Both the position numbers and the translations under genes were made by a program. Shown here piece after piece: positions 15,759 through 24,767 of a DNA stretch of 64,000 nt. The stretch covers positions 310,001 through 374,000 of the forward strand of contig CALFVT010000002.1 in the NCBI GenBank assembly GCA_937928165.1. The letters are read 5' to 3'. Source of the DNA: an uncultured Caulobacterales bacterium (GTDB lineage Bacteria; Pseudomonadota; Alphaproteobacteria; Caulobacterales; Maricaulaceae). Below the pieces are notes generated by a model. That model did not search any database. It was not told the origin of the DNA and was given only the letters and a program-made list of their open reading frames with translations. Position 1 is the first letter of the stretch. Every line of letters begins with the position of its first letter.

Positions 15759-17767
15759 TATTGTATGGCAGCGGTTTGAAAGAGGGATTGCGGGGCCTGC
15801 GAGGCTGTGCCCACATCTTGGCCTGCACGGTAAGTTCTAAGTTTATCGTTCTGGCCAGGTTTTGATACGCGCACAGCGCCGTCGGCTTCACCATTCACAA
15901 AATTACCTTCAAGGCTGTAACTGCTTTGCGGGCCATGAATAATCATGAGCCCCGCGCCATTAGCCCGTCCGCCGCGAGCATAGCCGTAATATTCAACCGC
16001 TGTTCCATCCGTATTTTGAATAGCTCCTGCGCCGCTACCATTGGCCTGTCCGCCCTCACAAACGCCCATCCATGTTCCAGTCGTGCCATTATTATGGCTA
16101 AAGGTGCAGCGCGAGGCGACCGTATCTAAGGAACGCTGGCGGCTTGAATATAGCTCTTGCAACTTTGATTGAAGGTCTTCATAGCGAATCGCCGTAATGG
16201 TTTCGCTACTATCGAGCAAGTCTACCGTCACGGTTGTTTGCTGCTCAAGCGCCGGAACGATCGAAGACAGATAATTGCGGCCTACAGATTTTGAGCGGCT
16301 GTTCAGGTTGATGGCCTGTGTTGCGGCCACAACGGTGCCTTGAATAGCCAGTTGGGTTAAAATATTATTGCCGATATTTGTTCGTCTTGCGCGGCGAAGA
16401 CAATTTTCCAGCTCTCTTTGACTGCGGGTATTATTACAGCGGGCCCGGCCACCGCCGCTGTTTGCAATGGCGGCCCCGGCTGCAACAGCGCCTAAAACAG
16501 CAAAAAATGTGGCCTCGTTTTGCTTTCGCGCTAATCTTCGTCGCTCCTCAAGAACTTTATATTCGGCTGAGATCATATCGCGCATTTGCACGCCCATTTC
16601 GCCGTTGTGAATGCCGTCAAAAATACGAAGAGATTGCACAGATAAATATTTACGCTCCGCATCCAAAAGGCGCTCCGCATAACGCAGGCGTGCGTTATAA
16701 TCAGGATCATCAGAGCCGACAAAGGTTAAGGCCGCCAAAGATTGATCATATTTAGAAATCGCTGCGGCCTTGCTGGCCATAACAGCTTTATTGATATCTG
16801 TATCATTTATAATCTTGACGATCTTATCCGCCATAGCATTAGAAAAAACATCTTCTAGCGGGTCAATAGATCCGTCATTGGCCCTGTTAAGCTGCAAAAG
16901 CGCTGTTTTATTCAATTTAACTTTTTCAACCGGATAAGCGGCAATCGCATTTTTGGTTCGTCTGTTATTTAGGCTTTTTGTTGGGACATTGACGCGGTTA
17001 TCTTTGGCAATATATGAGATAAAATCCAAAGGCTGGGCCTCGGTTTCAAATTGCCCATTTTGCAGCGTTGTCAACTCGGTATTGGTATCGCTTTGGCCCG
17101 TGCCGGCAGCATAAGGTATAAGCGGCGCACTCGCAAATAAAACCCCTTGAGTAGCCGCAGATGCGCGGCGATCTGTATGAACACTAACAAGAGGCGTTAC
17201 AAGGTCGCCAAACGTTAAAGGCTCGCTCTCCAGCATTTTTCGCGGATCAGGGTATGAATAAGTGACGAAGTCAACGGTCACTGCGCTTGGCAGGCTTTCC
17301 GCTTGCGTAATCGGCTCTGATGTGAGGTTGCCATCCGCATCAAGTTTGACCGCATGGGGCGAGAGCAAAACACTATGTTCAGGGAGGCGGGCCGCCATTT
17401 CTTTAAATAAAGACAAGGCAAAATAATTAGACTTTACAACGACACTATCGGCAACTGTTTGGCGCTGTGCCGCGTCACTCTTGTTGCTGAGCGTTCCGCC
17501 TATAGCTGCCCGGTCAAATGCGTCGTAATATTTATCTTTGGCAGCGGTTTCAACAACCGCGGGGTAGCGAATAACTGTTAATACACTTCCTGCGGGCGCG
17601 CTCGCCTTCAGTGGCTCTGTTTTGCCGCTATTGACAATCGCAGTTTGGCTTGCCCCAGTGGCTGTAGAGGCGCAACCACCCACCAAAGCCGTGGTGGTTA
17701 AAAGCATCACTGAAATACATGTTGTCTTTAGTGGTTTTAAAACGTTTATTGATGAAATAATCGTCAT
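15758..17767 (-). CDS. Large lipoprotein with C-terminal MORN-like repeats (vWA operon, first gene)
   Basis: A 669-residue protein. The start at 17767 has AGGAGAG upstream; the signal ends with lipobox LVGGC (C32). The central region (about 300-420) is helical and charged. A short glycine/alanine-rich hydrophobic stretch lies near 425-445 (VLGAVAAGAAIANSGGG). Residues about 555-640 hold three MORN-like units (CEGGQANGSGAGAI, YARGGRANGAGLMI, FVNGEADGAVRV). The protein should sit in the outer or inner membrane facing the periplasm. It is the first cistron of the seven-gene operon and could be its envelope anchor. I do not recognise the N-terminal domain. Confidence 0.72.
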   Translation of the reverse strand: MTIISSINVLKPLKTTCISVMLLTTTALVGGCASTATGASQTAIVNSGKTEPLKASAPAGSVLTVIRYPAVVETAAKDKYYDAFDRAAIGGTLSNKSDAAQRQTVADSVVVKSNYFALSLFKEMAARLPEHSVLLSPHAVKLDADGNLTSEPITQAESLPSAVTVDFVTYSYPDPRKMLESEPLTFGDLVTPLVSVHTDRRASAATQGVLFASAPLIPYAAGTGQSDTNTELTTLQNGQFETEAQPLDFISYIAKDNRVNVPTKSLNNRRTKNAIAAYPVEKVKLNKTALLQLNRANDGSIDPLEDVFSNAMADKIVKIINDTDINKAVMASKAAAISKYDQSLAALTFVGSDDPDYNARLRYAERLLDAERKYLSVQSLRIFDGIHNGEMGVQMRDMISAEYKVLEERRRLARKQNEATFFAVLGAVAAGAAIANSGGGRARCNNTRSQRELENCLRRARRTNIGNNILTQLAIQGTVVAATQAINLNSRSKSVGRNYLSSIVPALEQQTTVTVDLLDSSETITAIRYEDLQSKLQELYSSRQRSLDTVASRCTFSHNNGTTGTWMGVCEGGQANGSGAGAIQNTDGTAVEYYGYARGGRANGAGLMIIHGPQSSYSLEGNFVNGEADGAVRVSKPGQNDKLRTYRAGQDVGTASQAPQSLFQTAAIQ

Positions 17768-18049
17768 AAAGCTCTCCTGTCGCACGTCCCTCCTACGTAC
17801 ATAATAAATCTAAGATTAACCTTTGCTGAAGAAGTCTGCAAAAGCCGATCTGCCCAATTTTCCCCGCAAGCATGACGACCTTACACATAAAATTTGCAAA
17901 TGTCGCATGATATTTAAGTTAGATATCTCACTTTTGAACTCAGCCGTTTATTCTCATGCAATCGGGTTGGAGCATATAATCAAGGGCCTGTTTGAAAACT
18001 AACGACAGGATTTTTAGACTTATGTTTTGTTCTCCTGCAATTTCCTAAT
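17768..18049. other. Intergenic region upstream of the vWA operon
   Basis: 282 bp between the start of the operon's first gene and the end of the AlkB-like gene. It must contain the operon promoter. I see AT-rich stretches but no convincing symmetric operator or hairpin. Confidence 0.4.
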
Positions 18050-18616
18050 TTACCCAATAAGTTTAATCGTTCTGAAGGTTAGCGAGACGCGCCTTGAGCG
18101 CGGAACTCTCAAGTTTTCAACTAAATCACTTTTACGCGCTGCAATCCCATGTCGCCATTTCAACCTAGCCTCTCTGCTCAAGGCCAAAAGACTTTGCGGC
18201 ATCAGGCGTAAGTTATGAGCCTCACCACCCCTATCAAACTGCATATCCACGGCTCCGCCTAAACTAAGTGAGGCGATATGATTTCCAAAACAGGGGACGC
18301 AATCAATATGCGCTGCGATACCTTGGCCAGGTTCGTATTCATTTATAATGACTTGATCCGGTATTTGCGCAAATACCTCTTGCTCGACCAGTTTAGATGA
18401 AATTTCGCTCAGCCAACTTGGCAGCGGGCCAAGCTTCATATCGTGAGATATAGCCCGGCTGCGATAATCATAGATGTACCCATAATGCTGCACGCGGCGC
18501 CTCAAATCGGCTCGCCACTCTTGCTTGTCAATCCGTTCTAAAAGCTCGACGCTCATAGCCGCTGAGATAAAGTTGGGGATATAGCGAAGCCCCGATATGT
18601 TAGAAATTGCATCCAT
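18050..18616 (-). CDS. AlkB-like 2-oxoglutarate/Fe(II) dioxygenase
   Basis: A 188-residue enzyme of the AlkB family. The iron ligands are visible as H-x-D in AAHIDCVPCFG and a distal histidine in KWRHGI; the 2-oxoglutarate-binding arginines are in RRVSLTFR. YEPGQGI matches the family's N/D-x-Y-x-x-G region. Members repair alkylated bases or demethylate RNA or protein. The sequence resembles ALKBH8/bacterial AlkB-like proteins more than E. coli AlkB, so the substrate is uncertain. It stands alone, next to the left end of the integrated element but outside it. Confidence 0.87.
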   Translation of the reverse strand: MDAISNISGLRYIPNFISAAMSVELLERIDKQEWRADLRRRVQHYGYIYDYRSRAISHDMKLGPLPSWLSEISSKLVEQEVFAQIPDQVIINEYEPGQGIAAHIDCVPCFGNHIASLSLGGAVDMQFDRGGEAHNLRLMPQSLLALSREARLKWRHGIAARKSDLVENLRVPRSRRVSLTFRTIKLIG

Positions 18617-18810
18617 TTATTATTTTGCTTTGGTTTAAAGACCCATGTTTTAAAACCGTTATGCCCACCTAGGGCACTGCCAACCTTATTCGTCATAGTA
18701 TGGACATAGCCTTTGAAACGCTTTGGTTCAAATTGATAAGCCTTTTCTCTAAGTCAACTTAGAATAGGCTCTGGTAAGGGAGGGGAGGATTTAATGGTTG
18801 CAATTTTCGA

Positions 18811-18868
18811 TGGTACGGATGGTCGGACTCGAACCGACACTCCAAAGGAACCGGATTTTGAATCCGGC
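18811..18868 (-). tRNA. 3' half of a split tRNA-Leu(CAA), left attachment site
   Basis: Read on the minus strand, this is the anticodon arm onward of a tRNA-Leu: GCCGGATTCAAAATCCGG, a long variable arm, the T arm (GTCGGTTCGAGTCCGAC), the acceptor 3' strand and an encoded CCA. The 5' half is missing here; it lies at 30811-30851. The first 15 bases are identical to the end of that half and form the attachment core (18854-18868). Joining the halves gives a complete tRNA-Leu(CAA) with a perfect anticodon stem. This copy is not functional. Confidence 0.88.
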
Positions 18869-18887
18869 AACTTTAGTCATAAACTAT

Positions 18888-18944
18888 TGTTTTTATTATA
18901 TATAATTCTGTATTATATGTGAAGTGTGTAAGAGATTGTGTAAG
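18888..18944. repeat. Left arm-type integrase site repeats
   Basis: TGTTTTTATTATATAT (18888-18903), AGTGTGTAAG (18923-18932) and TGTGTAAG (18937-18944) lie just inside the left core. The same three motifs, in the same orientation, lie just inside the right core (30715-30784), so they are probable arm-binding or directionality-factor sites. Confidence 0.5.
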
Positions 18945-18949
18945 TATTT

Positions 18950-19283
18950 AGCCTAAATTCACGTCCCAGACACGATGAAATTCGCGCCGATTCGCGTGTG
19001 AAATCAAGCATATTGTTTCTAATTTACGAGAAAGCCCTCAGAACGTCCCTGAGAGCAACCTATAAATTTTTCGATGAAAGGTGCATTCGAGAAATTAAGA
19101 CCTCAGGCGGCGTTTGCGCGGCCTATTAAACCTTCCTCAAAACAGGGTTTTGGGGCTTGCACCAAAACCCATGATCAGCCCTCTTAATGGGGGAGCGGCG
19201 TCAACTCGAAAATTGGGGGCGACCTTTAGGGGGAGCCGATTTTCGCGGTTTACGCCGCCGGGGGCAAAGCCCCCATTAGTCTT
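18950..19283. other. Non-coding left end of the element
   Basis: About 330 bp without a credible gene. It has a GC-rich patch with inverted segments (around 19139-19280: CAAAACAGGGTTTTGG, GGGGGC.../GCCCCC) that could fold, but no recognised RNA family. Confidence 0.4.
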
Positions 19284-19398
19284 ATTACTCACCTCACGCT
19301 CAATCTATTCCTCATTTCACGCAATACCTATTCCTCACCTCACGCACATTCTACTACCCAACTCACGCACACTGTGTTACCCATCTCACGCAAATAAA
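19284..19398. repeat. Five tandem 23-bp degenerate repeats
   Basis: Units start at 19284, 19307, 19330, 19353 and 19376. Each is exactly 23 bp with consensus ATTnCnCAnCTCACGCAnAnnnT; the CTCACGCA core varies least. The array ends 12 bp before the ATPase start codon. The fixed spacing of about two helical turns suggests binding of a multimeric protein on one face of DNA: operator array, iteron-like origin or parS-like site. Confidence 0.75.
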
Positions 19399-19410
19399 TG
19401 AGATTCGTAT

Positions 19411-20703
19411 ATGGCAAACAATGATACCTTAGCACCACGGCATTTACAGGCTGAATTGGAAGCTGCATTAGCGGCAAGTCGCATTGTCAATATCATTGGC
19501 CCTCGGCAAGCGGGAAAGACAACCTTTGTGCGCGATATATTTGCCTCAGAACGCTCAGGAGCGCGTTTTGTGACCTTAGATGACCAAGTCCTGCTCAAAG
19601 CCATAGAAAACGACCCAGAGAGCCAGATACGCGCACTAATGACCGATATAGGCGACAATCCTTTGATCATTGACGAGGCGCAACGCTCAAAAGCAATGGC
19701 TTTAGCGATTAAAAAAATCGTGGATGAGGATCGCCGCAAGGGACAATTTATACTCACAGGCTCATCAAACGTGTTTACGTCACTGGAAATCGCGGATTCA
19801 CTTGCCGGACGAATGCGAACAATAAAACTCTGGCCGATGTCAATTGCAGAAACCTTACGCCGCAAGCCTTCCCAGATTTTGGATTGGGGGATAGCCAAGT
19901 CCCCGAACTTAGCGGATTTAGGAAGCCCCGATAAACTAACACGTGCCGAATATATCGACTTTATCCTTCGGGGAGGCTTCCCTGAGATACGGGAACTCGA
20001 AACCCGAGATAGAGGGCGGCAATACAGGGACTATGTAGATTCGGTTGTCGATAGAGACGTTGCTGATATTTTACGTGTTAGAAAAACAGATGCATTGCGG
20101 CAATTGATCGAACAACTGGCCGCTAGAACAGCTTGTGAAACAAACACGACAACGCTGTCGCGTCTAATTGCAACAGACCGCAAGACTGTGGACGAGTATA
20201 TGGACGTTCTGTTTAGACTTTCTATGATCGTCAAACTCCGTGCTTGGACATCAAGCGAGAGCAAGCGTGATATCAAGCAACCCAAATATCATTTTGCAGA
20301 TACAGGCATAGCCTCCGCTCTGCGCGAGATAACACCAGATAGTTTTGGCATCGACGCAAACCCGACCGCGCTGGGAGCAATGCTTGAAACATTTATTCTT
20401 GGTGAGTTGCAAAAATCACTACCCTATCAGCAACATGATTTTCGACTCTACCATTGGCGCAATGAGCGGCAAAAAGAAATCGACATTCTCGCCGAAAGTG
20501 CCACGCGGTTAGTCGGCATAGAAATCAAAGCCGCGAGCACGGTGAATGATGAAAGCTTGAAAGCGTTAAAAGATTTCGCAAAAACTGGCCCCGGTAAATC
20601 AAAACAGTTCACGGGAATTGTGTTTTACCTTGGCGAACACAAGCTCACATTTGGTGATGGAATTTTCGCGCTGCCTGTAAGTATTTTGTGGTCGAAAAAT
20701 TAA
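19411..20703 (+). CDS. AAA ATPase with DUF4143 domain
   Basis: A 430-residue protein of the AAA_14/DUF4143 family. Walker A is GPRQAGKTTF (about residues 30-39), Walker B LIIDEAQRS (about 85-93), and sensor 1 LTGSSN. The DUF4143 part (about 185-430) includes RGGFPEI, DTGIASAL and a PD-(D/E)XK-like ending (HWRNERQKEIDIL followed by GIEIKAAS). Many members are accessory-genome proteins of unsettled role, proposed in mobile elements or toxin-like modules. It is the first gene inside the left end, directly behind the repeat array, which may regulate it. Confidence 0.85.
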   Translation: MANNDTLAPRHLQAELEAALAASRIVNIIGPRQAGKTTFVRDIFASERSGARFVTLDDQVLLKAIENDPESQIRALMTDIGDNPLIIDEAQRSKAMALAIKKIVDEDRRKGQFILTGSSNVFTSLEIADSLAGRMRTIKLWPMSIAETLRRKPSQILDWGIAKSPNLADLGSPDKLTRAEYIDFILRGGFPEIRELETRDRGRQYRDYVDSVVDRDVADILRVRKTDALRQLIEQLAARTACETNTTTLSRLIATDRKTVDEYMDVLFRLSMIVKLRAWTSSESKRDIKQPKYHFADTGIASALREITPDSFGIDANPTALGAMLETFILGELQKSLPYQQHDFRLYHWRNERQKEIDILAESATRLVGIEIKAASTVNDESLKALKDFAKTGPGKSKQFTGIVFYLGEHKLTFGDGIFALPVSILWSKN

Positions 20704-20948
20704 ACCAAAAACTCACACTCCAAAAATAGGCCGAAATTCCTAAAAACACCCCTTTTAAGGTCATGGCCCGGCATTTTCCTCAGGTGCCATGGGGGATTCC
20801 GCCGATTCCACGTCCCAGCAAAATATTGCGTGGGCCAGAAAAAACGATGTGCAGACAATGGGTTAACCCCATTCTGGGACACGCCCTTTATCTTGCCCTC
20901 ACTAAACCCGCCCCATTTGTCAACCCAGCTGACCCGATTCCGTGCCAT
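20700..20948 (-). CDS. Small hypothetical protein
   Basis: A possible 82-residue protein starting MARNRVSWVDKWGG, supported by AGGAGA six bases before the ATG. It converges on the DUF4143 gene with a 4-bp overlap of ends. No family is recognised, and the opposite strand is also open here, so the call rests mainly on the ribosome site. Confidence 0.3.
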   Translation of the reverse strand: MARNRVSWVDKWGGFSEGKIKGVSQNGVNPLSAHRFFWPTQYFAGTWNRRNPPWHLRKMPGHDLKRGVFRNFGLFLECEFLV

Positions 20949-21180
20949 AGACTTTCTCCTATTTTCATTGATGTCATCATATTTTTCCTTTCTGCACATC
21001 ACTGTATTGAACGCCTTTGGCGCACTTTTCTTAATTGGTATCCCGACGGTTCATGCACTACTCCGTGCTCGATATGACTATCCGCACATGCTGTTTTCAG
21101 AGGGGCGTGAGATGTCCAAAAGCACTCGCGACGCACTGCGGATATAGATTGTCAAAGTTCTATCCGGTGCCGGCAAGATA

Positions 21181-21239
21181 GCGGGATCATCTCTCCCGCG
21201 ACCCCGTCAAGGGGCGCCATTCATCTCAGTCACCTGAGA
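21181..21239 (-). ncRNA. Structured 3' flank of the IS110 element, candidate bridge RNA part
   Basis: Three consecutive hairpins lie within 59 bp: GCGGGA/TCCCGC (21181-21199), CCCC/GGGG with a 5-nt loop (21202-21214), and TCTCAG/CTGAGA with a 4-nt loop (21224-21239). IS110-family elements encode a bridge RNA in a non-coding end that guides target and donor recognition; in the IS1111 subgroup it lies downstream of the transposase, as here. The assignment as bridge RNA is inference. Confidence 0.4.
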
Positions 21240-21299
21240 CAAATTAGGTGATATGTGTTCGTTTTTCTCCCATAATTATGTTTTGATTAGTGTCTGTCA

Positions 21300-22346
21300 T
21301 TACGCCGCTGTCGCTGCGTTAAGCTCATCACGGCTGGCCATAAACTCGGTCCCATCCACCCACATCCGGTGCAAAATAACCGAGAGTTTACGTGCGACCG
21401 CCACATTCGCGCGGCGCTTTCCAGCCCGCTTTTGCAGGCTCATTCCCCAGGCTTTTAGCACCGACCAGCTCTGCACGCGGGTAAGTAGTGATGAGGCTGC
21501 TTCGTATAAGAGCGTACGCATCTCTGGATCACCGCACTTGGATATACGGCCCTCATAATCGACGGTTCCCGATTGATAACGCTTTGGCGTTAGCCCTAGG
21601 TGCGCCCCGACCGTCTTTGACTTTTTAAACCGCGTGGGATCATCAATCGTCGTCTTAAACGCCAAGGCCGTAATCGGTCCGACGCCCGGAACCGTCATAA
21701 AACGGCGGCAGACATCATCCTCTCGCACAGCTTTTAGGACCAATTTATGACAACGATTATGCTGCTCCAAAAGGGTTCGGCGAGCCTCTAACATGCTTTG
21801 TGTCATCTCGCGCAGCATCGGATCTGCCTCGGCCAGCTTTACCATCAGGTCTTGCTCAAACCGTCCGCGCGTTGTGCGCGTCATCTTCACACCGAAGACC
21901 TTCAATGTGCCCCGTATCGCGTTCTCAACATCTAAAAACTTACGCTTCAGAATACGTCGATTGGTCAACAAAATACGTAGGCGATGGCTATTATCTGACT
22001 TCACATGCACGCTCCGATACCACCCCGTGCGCATCATCTGCGCCAAGCCCCGTGCATCATTCTTATCCGTCTTGTTACGCATAGCCCCAAGCGCGCTCGC
22101 CATGTGGCGCGTCTCAACAATGATAGCGGGAAAGCCGAGCTTGATAAGCTCATTGCTAAGCCAAGGAGATAGACTACTGGCTTCAAAACCAACACGTTTT
22201 ATATCATCACCAAAGCAGCGCAGTACCGGCGCAATCGCCTCTGGTTCTGTCATTACCTTGGTCTCTTTGAGTGTCTTTCCGTCTTCATCGACAACACAGA
22301 TATGCGTCTCGTCCAATGAAATATCTAATCCGATAAATACTGTCAT
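21300..22346 (-). CDS. IS110-family transposase (DEDD recombinase)
   Basis: A 348-residue transposase. The N-terminal RuvC-like DEDD domain starts FIGLDISLDETHICVVD, with KTDKNDARGLAQMM at about 92-105. The C-terminal transposase_20 domain has VPGVGPITALAF (about 219-230) and the serine-bearing region ISKCGDPEMRTLLYEAA, followed by KRRANVAVARKLSVILH. The gene is full length with a good AGGAG ribosome site, so the element may be active. It sits inside the integrated element between the ATPase and HerA genes. Confidence 0.9.
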   Translation of the reverse strand: MTVFIGLDISLDETHICVVDEDGKTLKETKVMTEPEAIAPVLRCFGDDIKRVGFEASSLSPWLSNELIKLGFPAIIVETRHMASALGAMRNKTDKNDARGLAQMMRTGWYRSVHVKSDNSHRLRILLTNRRILKRKFLDVENAIRGTLKVFGVKMTRTTRGRFEQDLMVKLAEADPMLREMTQSMLEARRTLLEQHNRCHKLVLKAVREDDVCRRFMTVPGVGPITALAFKTTIDDPTRFKKSKTVGAHLGLTPKRYQSGTVDYEGRISKCGDPEMRTLLYEAASSLLTRVQSWSVLKAWGMSLQKRAGKRRANVAVARKLSVILHRMWVDGTEFMASRDELNAATAA

Positions 22347-22450
22347 AATGGTCTCCTATGAGTTGCTTGCGAATATACGCAGACTAACTCCGTTAAGACC
22401 CAACGCCAAAATCCCCGAAGGAGAGCTGGCGGCGGGTTTACCATAGCACT

Positions 22451-22904
22451 CTTAAAATCACCCCAAAACCGCCTATTTCCTCAACTTTATCGAAGATGTG
22501 ATTTTGCGATTTTTTTACAGTTTAGTATGATTAATTGCTCTAATTTTCGGTAGCGGCATTCGGTTCCTATCGAACCAAATCATTGAAACACAGGATTGAA
22601 ATGAGTTGAAAATGGTAAGTTTGATACCAAGTCGGTATCCCACGAAAAATTATTAAGAGCAAATTTTGGTCATTAAAATTCGTGCGTAGAGTTAGGGGGT
22701 ATAGCGGTTTGGACTACAAATTCTTTAAAATAACACGCTAAAAACTAGCGATACTCTTCAATAAAAATCAAAATATTGCACTATAATCATAATCAAAAAA
22801 GTCATTTTCACCGTCAAATATAAGTAACTTATAGCCACATAACTCGTTAGTTTTGAGCATTCAGAAAGTAAAAAAACCAGCTAATTAAGCTTCATGATGA
22901 GCTT
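22451..22904. other. AT-rich non-coding region downstream of the HerA gene
   Basis: About 450 bp with no open frame of interest. It contains the left copy of a 15-bp inverted repeat (22464-22478) whose partner lies at 26081-26095, and a short hairpin (AAGCT/AGCTT, about 22887-22904) just after the HerA stop that may act as a weak terminator. Confidence 0.4.
22464..22478. repeat. Left copy of a 15-bp inverted repeat bracketing SIR2-HerA
   Basis: CAAAACCGCCTATTT here is the exact reverse complement of 26081-26095. The two copies bracket the SIR2-HerA gene pair. A match of this length can arise by chance in a 64-kb window, so significance is moderate. Confidence 0.45.
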
Positions 22905-24767
22905 TTAAGAGTTCATTCTTGAAGTAATAGCATCGAGCTCTTCTTCACTGATCGGCTCAGAAGACCAAGCTTTAACGAAAGAAATATCAGCAGATTTTGG
23001 TAGCTGTTCAGGTGTCAAAGTGCGCAATCGAATTCGCGCCGGAAGCGCGGAGGCTTCGCCGACAAAGATCGCTTCTTGTCTTGGCAATGAAGACAACTGC
23101 TTAGTCATCCCAGATAAACTATCGGGCAAAAACCGCGATACATGTTCTTGGTCACGGCTATTTGTTAGACGCAAAACCACCCAAGAATTACATTGAGAAA
23201 TTACCGTGCCTTCTACATCAGAGGGCCGTTGAGAAACTAAAACTAAACCCAGTCCGTACTTCCTACCCTCTCTTGCAATCCGCCGAACGGCTGTCTGGGC
23301 TACATCATATTGAGCCTCGCCTCGATCTGGTACGTAGCGATGGGCCTCTTCGCAGATAATAGCTACAGGGTCTTTTTCACGCTCTTCACGCGTTTGAAAA
23401 ATTTTGTATTGAAACAAGAGCCTGCATATTGCTCCAGTTAAAGGCCCCGCAATTTCATTGGGTATGCCCGAAATATCAATGATCTTCAGGCCGCAACTAC
23501 CATCGATGGGCCTTCTTATAAATTGGGCCACACATGTAGTTAGTGTGGGGTGATCTTCATCATGTTCTGCCATCATAAAGCTAATTCTTGGGTCTAACTT
23601 CAATACATTTAACTTGTTTAAGATTGAAGAGAATGTTTTTTCAAACTCACTAGCTGTTACATCTGCCCAATTCGCTCCCGACTTTCGCTTAGCTTGTCTA
23701 TTCCTAATATGAGCTTCAAACTCACTTAACTTGAACGGGCGTGGTTTGTCTCTATCAAATGCGGTGACAGCATCTTGCGTGATACCTTCGCATGGCACAG
23801 GCAGATCAACATGGGAGTTATCGCCCATTATACCCGAATGCACATTTACGTCTGTTAGCGCCGTTCGACAAATTCCTGCCTCGGCCATTCGTGCGTGTGC
23901 CAACGCTTTATAAATAACATTGGCCTGTGAAGTGGCTTCAAACTCTGTCTTGCCTATTACTAGAGAACGAAATTCATCACTGGACATCAACCAATAAGGC
24001 AATTGAAGTAGAGCCGCCCCGTCACCCTCACCCTCACCATTTATGTTCTGATAAGCTCTAAGTAATTGGGCCTTGCCCTCGAACGCCGCGCCATATTCGC
24101 CGTGCGGGTCTATCAACACTATATTGGGTTTCGCTTTTACGCCTTCACGCGGTTCTGCATCTAAAACTGAGTGAATTATTCCAGCCACAGCGCTAGATTT
24201 ACCTGAGCCAGTTGAGCCTAAAATCGCACAATGTTGTCCGAATAATTTATCCATATTCGCACGACAGGTGACTCTCGTAGCTCCCGAATAATCTCCAAGG
24301 TCAACTCGATTATCATACTCTTCGCCTGAGACGCTTTCAGCGCTAGTAAATAATGCTTCTGTTTCAGTTTTAGTTACTAAGTGAACGGTTTGCAGAGGAA
24401 GCGGGTATAAGGAAACGCCTCGTTTAAAGTTGAGTGTGCTCGATGTCGTATCAAACCATGCTTCACCCAGCAAAGACGCCTCTATGACTCTACGGTCATG
24501 GCTTTGATTAACTAAGTGGTCATTTGCCTGTATCGCCGCAATTTCTTCATCTGATTGTAGACGAAGCAGTTTTACTGTGGCGAACAATATCTTACGTCCA
24601 AGGTGCATCTTTAAGAGACTACCGATTTGCCCCACATTGTAGACACGCCCGCTATGACTGCGGGTCAGCTCTGTGATACTCTTGCTTAGAGCAATTTTTA
24701 TCTCACTGCCTGCAACTTCAAAAACTGAGCCGATTTCTAAATCTTTATCAATATGGAAGTCGGTCAT
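22905..24767 (-). CDS. HerA-like ATPase of a SIR2-HerA defence module
   Basis: A 620-residue HerA/FtsK-superfamily translocase. An N-terminal HAS-barrel-like region (about 1-130) precedes the ATPase core with Walker A GSTGSGKS (184-191), NIVLIDPHGEYG, Walker B AIICEEAHRY, and VLVSQRPSDVEGTV with the later arginine finger region. HerA proteins form hexameric rings that pump or unwind DNA. Paired with SIR2-like NADases they form antiphage complexes that deplete NAD+ or cleave DNA. The start overlaps the SIR2 stop by 4 bp (ATGA), so the two are made together. Confidence 0.9.
   Translation of the reverse strand: MTDFHIDKDLEIGSVFEVAGSEIKIALSKSITELTRSHSGRVYNVGQIGSLLKMHLGRKILFATVKLLRLQSDEEIAAIQANDHLVNQSHDRRVIEASLLGEAWFDTTSSTLNFKRGVSLYPLPLQTVHLVTKTETEALFTSAESVSGEEYDNRVDLGDYSGATRVTCRANMDKLFGQHCAILGSTGSGKSSAVAGIIHSVLDAEPREGVKAKPNIVLIDPHGEYGAAFEGKAQLLRAYQNINGEGEGDGAALLQLPYWLMSSDEFRSLVIGKTEFEATSQANVIYKALAHARMAEAGICRTALTDVNVHSGIMGDNSHVDLPVPCEGITQDAVTAFDRDKPRPFKLSEFEAHIRNRQAKRKSGANWADVTASEFEKTFSSILNKLNVLKLDPRISFMMAEHDEDHPTLTTCVAQFIRRPIDGSCGLKIIDISGIPNEIAGPLTGAICRLLFQYKIFQTREEREKDPVAIICEEAHRYVPDRGEAQYDVAQTAVRRIAREGRKYGLGLVLVSQRPSDVEGTVISQCNSWVVLRLTNSRDQEHVSRFLPDSLSGMTKQLSSLPRQEAIFVGEASALPARIRLRTLTPEQLPKSADISFVKAWSSEPISEEELDAITSRMNS

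Larger units (their letters stand above)
21150..22450 (-). mobile_element. IS110-family insertion sequence (approximate limits)
   Basis: Transposase gene 21300-22346 with non-coding flanks. IS110 elements lack obvious terminal inverted repeats and make little or no target duplication, so exact ends cannot be set by eye. The 3' side (21181-21239) is strongly structured. The limits given include both non-coding flanks likely to belong to the element. Confidence 0.6.

Noticed and set aside
9480-18050. The vWA operon as a Zorya-type defence system
   Set aside because: The MotA-like subunit fits, but there is no ZorB with an OmpA-like domain and no ZorC, ZorD or ZorE; the exported lipoproteins argue for an envelope role.
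20763-21147. Overlapping plus-strand frames between the DUF4143 gene and the IS110 element
   Set aside because: No domain, no clear ribosome site, and a better-supported small minus-strand frame overlaps.
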